DNA from: Rhodospirillaceae bacterium UBA4479
GTDB taxonomy: Bacteria > Pseudomonadota > Alphaproteobacteria > Rhodospirillales > Casp-alpha2
Length of the DNA: 11,326 bases
Reading direction: 5' to 3'
NCBI GenBank assembly: GCA_002389175.1
Contig: DGNZ01000300.1
Span: 1-11,326 of the forward strand
The translations under genes and the position numbers were made by a program. Each line of letters starts with the position of its first letter. Position 1 is the stretch's first letter. A model generated the notes under the pieces. That model saw only the letters and a list, made by a program, of their open reading frames with translations. It did no database searches and was not told the origin of the DNA. This document shows positions 1 through 4,814 of this stretch, one piece after another.

Positions 1-153
1 GAGTAGGGACGATGGCGGTTCGCCGCAGGTGCATCCTCGCACTGTCGTTCGGGTAGGTCGCGTGAGGTGTCCAGCAATGGGCATCCCAGATGAATGGTCA
101 TCTATCGTCTTCGGACGTGGACAGAACCCGGCTTACAGACCGTCTGGCTTTTT
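1..153 (+). ncRNA. rnpB: RNase P RNA, 3' part (5' end outside the window)
   Basis: This is the catalytic RNA of ribonuclease P, which removes 5' leaders from tRNA precursors. The diagnostic 3' sequence ACAGAACCCGGCTTACAG lies at 121-138, followed by a GACCGTCTGGC tail that would form the 3' strand of helix P1. Upstream, GGGTAGGTCGCGTGAGG (51-67), CCCAGATGAATGGTCATC (85-102) and a small CGTCTTCGGACG hairpin (107-118) match the conserved layout of bacterial type A RNase P RNA as found in alphaproteobacteria. Only about 150 of an expected 400 or so nucleotides are visible, so the 5' half of P1 and most of the specificity domain are missing. The exact mature 3' end is approximate. The gene is on the same strand as the dcw operon but separated from it by a terminator and a reverse-strand gene. 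Confidence 0.95.
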
Positions 154-160
154 CTTTTTA
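135..160 (+). terminator. Probable terminator of rnpB
   Basis: A T-rich run TTTTTCTTTTT (149-159) follows directly on the GTCTGGC end of the RNase P RNA. A short CAGA-CCG-TCTG hairpin can form at 136-146, but in the full RNA the long P1 helix, whose 5' strand is outside the window, probably supplies the stem. The position and the U tract fit an intrinsic terminator. Confidence 0.65.
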
Positions 161-162
161 AA

Positions 163-238
163 TACCGGGTTCCGGCTTTCGCGCGAATGACGATTAAGAG
201 AAAGATGAAAAACTTTATCCTCCATCCTTGCGAAAGCG
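163..238. repeat. Degenerate inverted repeat pair, like a dispersed intergenic palindrome
   Basis: The segment 175-189 (GCTTTCGCGCGAATG) and the reverse complement of 223-237 (GCTTTCGCAAGGATG) agree at 12 of 15 positions, with 33 bases between them. The left arm lies in ACCGGGTTCCGGCTTTCGCG (164-183) followed by CGAATGAC. This resembles the dispersed GTCATTCCCGCGAAAGCGGGAA family of short intergenic repeats known from many proteobacteria, here in a worn form. A pair of arms in opposite orientation suggests a REPIN-like or small MITE-like unit. It sits between the rnpB terminator and the 3' end of the reverse-strand gene, a usual place for such repeats. Family membership is inferred from memory of the consensus. 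Confidence 0.5.
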
Positions 239-287
239 TTTACTCAATTGGTTTCGAGTGTCCTTGGGCATTTTCGTCAGTTATATT

Positions 288-710
288 TTATGACGATTCC
301 ATAGGATCGGCGATTGGACCTGCTGCACCCTTAAACCAAAGCACTAACATGATGATGAATCCAACGATGGGGATGATAATGCAGTACACCCAGGCCTTGG
401 GCCAGCCGGCGTCTCTGGCACGAAGGGTCGATTTTCCGCCCATGACGTAACTAACGACAATCTGCGCCACAGTGTTGATTATTGAAATGACTTCAACATT
501 GAGGCCAATAAATATAGTTCCGGCACCGACAATGACCAGAAAGACAAATGCTCCGAGACACATCAATATGTAAGGCGCGCGCTTTAAAACTTGCCCAGAA
601 TTTTCACGAAATACAGCAAACGCCCATGCGGCGATCATCAAAAGCGCGCCAAGTATAGAAATCATATTAATTGTTGATGCCATATCTGCGGTCATGTTCG
701 CGTCCGACAT
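288..710 (-). CDS. Small four-helix membrane protein, DUF805-like, function unknown
   Basis: The 140-residue product is very hydrophobic, with four likely membrane segments at about residues 14-34, 46-70, 73-91 and 107-126. Between the third and fourth is a short basic loop, RARDAGW (97-103), followed by W..CIIIPIVGFIIMLVLWFKG. This arrangement (R..D.G..W, then IP.(I/V)G and a hydrophobic stretch ending in a G) resembles the C-terminal half of DUF805 proteins, but the match is loose and I do not name it firmly. The ATG at 710-708 is preceded on the minus strand by AAAGGGAA (724-717), a good ribosome binding site with a six-base spacer. The gene ends in TAA at 290-288. It faces away from mraZ and is not part of the dcw operon. 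Nothing in the sequence shows its role. Confidence 0.75.
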   Translation of the reverse strand: MSDANMTADMASTINMISILGALLMIAAWAFAVFRENSGQVLKRAPYILMCLGAFVFLVIVGAGTIFIGLNVEVISIINTVAQIVVSYVMGGKSTLRARDAGWPKAWVYCIIIPIVGFIIMLVLWFKGAAGPIADPMESS

Positions 711-765
711 ATCGAATTCCCTTTGTTTGATGATCTTTAACTCAGTCAGGTTTGGATGTGAGCTT

Positions 766-793
766 TTTATAGATCAAAGAAATACATACCAAG
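766..793 (-). promoter_or_regulatory. Candidate promoter of the reverse-strand membrane gene
   Basis: Read on the minus strand, TATAAA (771-766) could be a -10 box, with TTGGTA (792-787) 15 bases or CTTGGT (793-788) 16 bases upstream as a weak -35 box. The leader to the ATG at 710 would be about 50 bases. The region is AT-rich, so chance matches are easy. This is a guess from box similarity only. Confidence 0.25.
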
Positions 794-879
794 ATGTTAG
801 CATCGCCGTAAAATTGATCCAATTAAATGTAATGAGCTTTATATAACCATTTTAAGTAGAGGGTATTCTATTCGCCCGC

Positions 880-903
880 CCCCAAATCGCCCACATTTTC
901 CCA
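880..903 (-). promoter_or_regulatory. Possible second, degenerate MraZ-box group
   Basis: Three NCCCA units lie at 880-884, 889-893 and 899-903. On the minus strand they read TGGGA, TGGGC and TGGGG. The steps are 10 and 9 bases, so the group is one base off the ideal spacing at one end. It lies about 95 bases upstream of the regular array. It may be an auxiliary operator or a chance cluster in a C-rich patch. Confidence 0.3.
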
Positions 904-942
904 TCATGTAGCCACATCGCACGCGCATTGTGATGCTTGATT

Positions 943-962
943 AGTCCCGGAAAACCGGGGCT
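943..962 (+). other. GC-rich hairpin upstream of the mraZ promoter
   Basis: The bases AGTCCCGG (943-950) and CCGGGGCT (955-962) can pair over eight positions, including one G-U pair, around an AAAA loop (951-954). The sequence TTCGTT follows, which is a poor U tract, so a terminator is possible but not well supported. No transcript known from this window would need to end here. It may be a structure that shields the operon from upstream read-through. Confidence 0.45.
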
Positions 963-966
963 TTCG

Positions 967-974
967 TTAACCAT
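967..974 (+). promoter_or_regulatory. TTAACCAT octamer, CtrA-type half-site candidate
   Basis: The octamer TTAACCAT matches the half-site form reported for the alphaproteobacterial cell-cycle regulator CtrA. It ends 17 bases before the TTGACG box of the proposed dcw promoter. No second TTAA half at the N7 spacing is present (GGCA stands there). One exact octamer in 11 kb is only mildly unexpected, so regulation by CtrA is a hypothesis. Confidence 0.25.
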
Positions 975-991
975 AGTGGCAACGGAAACCA

Positions 992-1020
992 TTGACGCCC
1001 AATCAAACCCATGATATCCC
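992..1020 (+). promoter_or_regulatory. Candidate dcw operon promoter
   Basis: TTGACG (992-997) is a good -35 box. The best -10 placement at a 17-base spacer is TATCCC (1015-1020), which matches only the first half of the consensus. TATAAG (1033-1038) is a better -10 by sequence but lacks a -35 at proper distance. Either way the promoter overlaps the NCCCA array, as expected if MraZ represses its own operon. Confidence 0.4.
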
Positions 1021-1031
1021 AAATAATCCCA
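997..1031 (-). promoter_or_regulatory. MraZ operator: four TGGGN repeats at 10-base steps
   Basis: On the plus strand GCCCA (997-1001), ACCCA (1007-1011), TCCCA (1017-1021) and TCCCA (1027-1031) recur at exactly 10 bases. On the minus strand they read TGGGA, TGGGA, TGGGT and TGGGC, each separated by five unrelated bases. This is the TGGGN-N5 direct-repeat form established for the E. coli MraZ operator. One step further out, AACCA (987-991) is a degenerate fifth unit. The array lies 100 bases before mraZ and overlaps the proposed promoter, so autorepression is the simplest reading. The 10-base step places all units on one face of the DNA, as needed for the ring-shaped MraZ oligomer. Confidence 0.75.
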
Positions 1032-1131
1032 TTATAAGGCATTATTTCGCCCGGGATGCGGACTGGCTTGGTCCGGACGAGGATCAATCGGCAGAAGCCG
1101 TTGATATCATGATGGAATTAAGGAGCCCTTT

Positions 1132-1602
1132 ATGGGGGTCTTTACGGGAACGCACAGGAATAAAGTCGATAAAAAGGGCCGGGTTTCGGTGCCGAAGACT
1201 TTCCGCGCGCTTTTTGAGGGCGAGGCCTTTAGTGGTTTGTACGTCTATCCATCATTCCGCCAGCCCACCCTCGAAGCATGCCCCGAGAGCTTTATGGAGC
1301 GTATCGTCGATAGCATCGAAGACGCGCCGATGTTCTCAGATGAATACGACGATATTTCCATCATTGTCGAAAGTGCGCAGCGTCTGCCATTCGATACCGA
1401 AGGCCGGATCGTTATCCCCGACGAATTTCGTGCCGATGTGCAGATTAAAGATGAAATTGCTTTTGTGGGCCGTGGGCGCACGTTCCAAATATGGGCGCCT
1501 AAAATTTACGAAGAAATGCGCAAACCCGCATTTGAGCGTGCCAAGCAGCGTGGCCTTACCCTTAAACTGCGTCGCCCCAGCGACCCATCGGGGGAGGGCT
1601 GA
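1132..1602 (+). CDS. mraZ: Transcriptional regulator MraZ
   Basis: MraZ is a DNA-binding protein of the SpoVT-AbrB type that regulates the dcw cluster, usually its own operon. The 156-residue product has the two tandem swapped-hairpin half-domains. The first contains GTHRNKVDKKGRVSVPKTFR (6-25) and the second DTEGRIVIPDEFR (88-100), each with the DxxGR(x)xxP signature. The length is typical for the family. The ATG at 1132 is chosen because TAAGGAG (1119-1125) sits six bases before it and MGVFTGTHRNKVDKKGR matches the usual N-terminus. It is the first gene of the operon, with rsmH starting four bases after its stop. The four-copy TGGGN array 100 bases upstream is its likely target. The C-terminus is basic (KLRRP near residue 147) and ends in a short flexible tail. 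Confidence 0.96.
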   Translation: MGVFTGTHRNKVDKKGRVSVPKTFRALFEGEAFSGLYVYPSFRQPTLEACPESFMERIVDSIEDAPMFSDEYDDISIIVESAQRLPFDTEGRIVIPDEFRADVQIKDEIAFVGRGRTFQIWAPKIYEEMRKPAFERAKQRGLTLKLRRPSDPSGEG

Positions 1603-1606
1603 CCAT

Positions 1607-2557
1607 ATGAGCAATGATCGCCACATTCCGGTTTTGGTCGATGATGTTGTTGATGTGCTGGCACCACGTGATGGTGCGGTATACGTCGATGCGACTTTTG
1701 GTGCGGGGGGATATAGCCGTGCGCTTTTAGAGGCCGCCGATTGCACTGTGTGGGGGATTGATCGTGATCCCGATACCGTGGCTGCCAGCAAAGAAATGTC
1801 TGATCATTACGGTCAGCGCCTGACAGTCCTTACGGGGCGCTTCGGGGATATGCGCGAGCTGTTATCCGAAGTGGGTGTCGAACAAGTTGATGGCATTGCC
1901 CTCGACCTTGGGGTGTCATCGATGCAAATTGACGATCCGGCTCGTGGTTTTTCATTTCGGGCAGATGGTCCACTCGATATGCGCATGTCACGTGATGGGA
2001 TGAGCGCTGCTGACGTGGTCAATGACCTCGCTGAAAAAGAACTCGCAGACATTATATATAAGTACGGCGAAGAGCGCGCGTCGCGAAAGATCGCAAGCGC
2101 CATCGTCGAACTTCGTCAAATATCTCCGATCATCCGCACCAGCCAATTGGCTGATATTGTGCGCAAGGTTGTTCGGAAATCCAAAGATGGCATAGATCCG
2201 GCCACGCGCACGTTTCAGGCGCTCCGGATTTTCGTCAACGAGGAGCTGGCCGAGCTGGACCGCGGCCTGGCGGCATCCCTTACATTATTGGGTGAGGGTA
2301 GCCGTCTGGCCGTGGTCTCGTTCCACTCGCTAGAAGATCGTCGTGTGAAGACATTCTTCCAAGAGCGAAGTGGCTCCGCGCCAAAACCGTCGCGTCATAT
2401 CCCTATTGTGGGTGAGGCGGCTGATAAATATTTCGACGTCATCGAGCGCCGAGGTCGTATCGCGGATGACGCTGAAATTCGCAGGAATGTGCGTTCGCGG
2501 TCTGCGCGATTGCGCTGGGGTGTGCGTACATCCGCACCCATGCGGACAGCGGCATAG
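1607..2557 (+). CDS. rsmH: 16S rRNA (cytosine(1402)-N4)-methyltransferase RsmH
   Basis: RsmH (formerly MraW) methylates N4 of C1402 in 16S rRNA in the ribosomal P site, using S-adenosylmethionine. The 316-residue product shows the family marks in order: HIPVLVDDV at the N-terminus, the SAM-binding loop VDATFGAGGYS (27-37), GIDRDP (50-55), LDLGVSS (99-105), FSFR..GPLDMRM, DPATRTFQALRIFVNEEL, VVSFHSLEDR, and the C-terminal RSRSARLR. The ATG at 1607 follows GGGGAGGG (1591-1598) by eight bases and gives the standard N-terminus. The same frame stays open far upstream, to 992, but that part overlaps mraZ and is not coding. The gene lies between mraZ and ftsL, its usual place in proteobacterial dcw clusters, although its substrate is the ribosome and not the cell wall. 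Confidence 0.96.
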   Translation: MSNDRHIPVLVDDVVDVLAPRDGAVYVDATFGAGGYSRALLEAADCTVWGIDRDPDTVAASKEMSDHYGQRLTVLTGRFGDMRELLSEVGVEQVDGIALDLGVSSMQIDDPARGFSFRADGPLDMRMSRDGMSAADVVNDLAEKELADIIYKYGEERASRKIASAIVELRQISPIIRTSQLADIVRKVVRKSKDGIDPATRTFQALRIFVNEELAELDRGLAASLTLLGEGSRLAVVSFHSLEDRRVKTFFQERSGSAPKPSRHIPIVGEAADKYFDVIERRGRIADDAEIRRNVRSRSARLRWGVRTSAPMRTAA

Positions 2558-2565
2558 GGGGTGGT

Positions 2566-2913
2566 ATGAAACATTCCACCATGTTCCTGATTTTGATGGC
2601 GGCCGCTATTAGCGTTGCATTGTTCGTTGTGAAATACCGCGTCCAAGATTTAGAAGCGGAATTCAGAGACGTCAATCGTCAGATTTCGACCTCAGAAGAA
2701 GATATGCATGTATTGCGCGCTGAATGGTCGCACTTGAATCAGCCTCATCGCTTGCGTCAACTGGCAGGTCAATATCTTGAGATTGGCCCCCTCGATGCAA
2801 AACGCGTCGGTGATGCGGAGCATATTCTGGGGGGGCTACCAGAGCGTGAAGAGTTAGCAGAAACTGCCGAAGGCGACGCCGTCGAAACCGTTGAGCGCGA
2901 GGTTGCCCAATGA
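2566..2913 (+). CDS. ftsL: Cell division protein FtsL
   Basis: FtsL is a small bitopic divisome protein that pairs with FtsB and FtsQ and transmits the activation signal to FtsW-FtsI. The 115-residue product has almost no cytoplasmic part, one membrane helix at about residues 5-23, then a coiled-coil-like region (about 25-60) and the phrase VLRAEWSHLNQPHRLRQLAGQYL, characteristic of alphaproteobacterial FtsL. The last 35 or so residues are strongly acidic, with 11 Asp or Glu and few basic residues. The ATG at 2566 lies eight bases after the rsmH stop, with a G-rich stretch (2557-2564) as ribosome binding site. Its stop overlaps the ftsI start as ATGA (2910-2913). FtsL sequences diverge widely, so the call rests on topology, the signature and position. 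Confidence 0.88.
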   Translation: MKHSTMFLILMAAAISVALFVVKYRVQDLEAEFRDVNRQISTSEEDMHVLRAEWSHLNQPHRLRQLAGQYLEIGPLDAKRVGDAEHILGGLPEREELAETAEGDAVETVEREVAQ

Positions 2914-4814
2914 CCCCGCAACTTCCGCCCGTCCATGAAAAAAGAAAGCTAGAAGGCTTCGGTAAAGAGGCCTTGGAAACTGGTCGAAATCGGTTGCTTG
3001 TGGCTGCAGCCGTTTTGACATTGGCGTTTGGTGGGATTGGCGCGCGTCTTATTGATCTTTCAGTAATCGCCGGAGCTGACGACGTCCAAGCGGCGCGTCC
3101 CGCAACGTCTAAGCAACCCGTCTCAGATCGCGCTGATATCGTTGATCGCAATGGCGTTATCTTAGCGTCAAGTTTGCCGACGGCGTCACTATATGCTGAC
3201 CCATCAGAAGTGATCGATCCGCGCGGTGCGGCTCGGAAAATCTCCGAGGCCTTTCCCGAGATTGACCGTGCAACGTTGACTAAAAACCTTTTAAAGGGCG
3301 GCCGCTTCTTGTGGGTTAAGCGAAACTTATCCCCTGACCAGCAGATGATGGCGAACCGTCTTGGCATTCCGGGCTTTGCGTTCCTTCGTGAAGAGCGCCG
3401 TGTTTATCCACATGGCAAGCTGACGGCACACATTCTTGGTGCGACTGATATCGATGGCAATGGTGTGGCGGGCATTGAAAAATTCTTTGATGAAAAACTC
3501 CACTCTCCAGATGATGAATTACGTCTATCTTTGGATATTCGGGTGCAATCAATCTTGCGCACTGAACTGACTGCAGCTGTATCTGAATTCAAGGCGATTG
3601 GTGCTGCGGGTGTTGTTCTTGATGTGCATAGCGGCGAAGTCGTCGCGATGGTGTCGCTCCCCGATTATGATCCCAATGAAATCAATCACGCCAGTATGGA
3701 TGCGCGCTTCAATCGCGTGACCAAAGGTGTCTATGAGATGGGCTCGACGTTCAAGCTGTTCACCGCAGCAATGGCTTTGGATAGCGGTACGGTTGATATG
3801 AAGGGTGGTTATGACGCAACCGATCCGATCCGTATCGCGCGTTTCACCATCAACGATTTCCACGCCAAGAAACGTTGGCTAAGCGTGCCGGAAATTATCG
3901 TTCATTCATCCAACATTGGGGCTGCCAAGATGGCTGTCGATGTCGGAACTGAAGGCCAGCAACGTTATTTGAAACAGCTTGGTTTGCTGTCGCCATCAAC
4001 CCTCGAATTACCAGAACTTGGGCGACCGTTAACGCCGTATCGTTGGCGCGAAATTAACACGATGACGATTTCTTATGGTCATGGCATCGCGGTTACGCCT
4101 GTTCATTTGGCAAGTGCAATCAGTACGCTGGTTAACGGTGGGATGATGTATCCGACAACATTGCTGAAGCAAGACAGCAAATCCCAACACCGGGGTGAGC
4201 GCGTCATCTCACAAGAAACTTCAGATAAAATGCGTCAGCTCATGCGCTTGGTTGTCGCACATGGGACTGGTCGCAAAGCTGAAGCCAAAGGCTACGTCGT
4301 GGGCGGAAAAACAGGTACGGCAGAAAAGCAAATCGGCGGGAAGTATAAAAAGAGCGCGAAAATTTCGTCATTCGTCGGCGCATTCCCAATCCATGCCCCG
4401 CGCTATGTTGTCTTCGCTATGGTTGACGAACCGGTCGGCAACAAAAGTACATTTAATTATGCAACAGGAGGCTGGGTTGCAGCACCTGTTGTAAAGCGGG
4501 TGGTCGCCCAGATTGGGCCTTTGCTTGGCATAATGCCGCATAACTCAGATGTAGAGCCTCTCGACCTTCCGGTTATCGACAAAGATAAAAAGAAAATGAA
4601 ATCCGATCCAAAGCTGGTGAAGCGGGCATCGGTATCTTCTGGTGTTGTTCGGGAAAAAACGAAGTCTACGACGACAGAAATCAAACCTGCACCTACCGGG
4701 CGTTCGGCGCCAAAACTTAAAACGCAGGCGGAGCCGCCGCCAAAAGAAGATCCGGACGACCGTATTGCACGAAAAACCCGCGAAGCGCTGGAGCAGGCCT
4801 TTGCGGTTCGCTGA
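2910..4814 (+). CDS. ftsI: Peptidoglycan D,D-transpeptidase FtsI (PBP3)
   Basis: FtsI is the class B penicillin-binding protein that cross-links septal peptidoglycan together with FtsW. The 634-residue product has a short cytoplasmic N-terminus, one membrane helix (about 29-48), a PBP dimerisation domain beginning near RADIVDRNG (74-82) and containing the GVAGIEKFFDE motif, and a transpeptidase domain with the three catalytic motifs: STFK (Ser279 to Lys282), SSN (333-335) and KTG (467-469). Ser279 is the predicted acylated nucleophile and target of beta-lactams. A C-terminal extension (about 542-634) rich in Lys, Pro and Ser follows the catalytic domain and makes the protein longer than usual. 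The ATG at 2910 overlaps the ftsL stop by four bases, with GAGG (2899-2902) seven bases before it. The 3' end overlaps the proposed murE start by 14 bases. Confidence 0.96.
   Translation: MTPQLPPVHEKRKLEGFGKEALETGRNRLLVAAAVLTLAFGGIGARLIDLSVIAGADDVQAARPATSKQPVSDRADIVDRNGVILASSLPTASLYADPSEVIDPRGAARKISEAFPEIDRATLTKNLLKGGRFLWVKRNLSPDQQMMANRLGIPGFAFLREERRVYPHGKLTAHILGATDIDGNGVAGIEKFFDEKLHSPDDELRLSLDIRVQSILRTELTAAVSEFKAIGAAGVVLDVHSGEVVAMVSLPDYDPNEINHASMDARFNRVTKGVYEMGSTFKLFTAAMALDSGTVDMKGGYDATDPIRIARFTINDFHAKKRWLSVPEIIVHSSNIGAAKMAVDVGTEGQQRYLKQLGLLSPSTLELPELGRPLTPYRWREINTMTISYGHGIAVTPVHLASAISTLVNGGMMYPTTLLKQDSKSQHRGERVISQETSDKMRQLMRLVVAHGTGRKAEAKGYVVGGKTGTAEKQIGGKYKKSAKISSFVGAFPIHAPRYVVFAMVDEPVGNKSTFNYATGGWVAAPVVKRVVAQIGPLLGIMPHNSDVEPLDLPVIDKDKKKMKSDPKLVKRASVSSGVVREKTKSTTTEIKPAPTGRSAPKLKTQAEPPPKEDPDDRIARKTREALEQAFAVR

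Larger units (their letters stand above)
711..1131. other. Regulatory intergenic region between the reverse gene and mraZ
   Basis: This 421-base stretch holds no gene I can support. The part next to the reverse gene (about 720-870) is visibly more AT-rich than the rest of the window and carries the candidate promoter of that gene. The part towards mraZ carries a loose CCCA group (880-903), a GC-rich hairpin (943-962), a TTAACCAT octamer (967-974), a TTGACG box (992-997), the four-copy NCCCA array (997-1031) and about 100 bases of leader. The leader from 1032 to 1118 has open frames but no separate start with a convincing ribosome binding site. Confidence 0.7.

Noticed and set aside
94..450. 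Open plus-strand frame of 118 codons
   Set aside because: It starts within the RNase P RNA, crosses its terminator and lies antisense to the better-supported reverse-strand gene; the translation has no membrane, domain or compositional sense.
1032..1131. Short leader peptide upstream of mraZ
   Set aside because: The leader contains open codons but no start with a convincing ribosome binding site, and the frame runs into mraZ in another register.
992..1606. N-terminal extension of rsmH by 205 codons
   Set aside because: The frame is open by chance over mraZ. The ATG at 1607 has a good ribosome binding site and gives the normal RsmH N-terminus and length.
2672..3367. Minus-strand frame of 231 codons opposite ftsL and ftsI
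   Set aside because: It is fully antisense to two well-supported genes, has Ser/Arg/Pro-rich translation typical of a shadow frame, and has no recognisable domain.
4642..4800. murE start at the upstream ATG (4642)
   Set aside because: It would overlap ftsI by 173 bases and add 53 basic, low-complexity residues not seen in MurE proteins.
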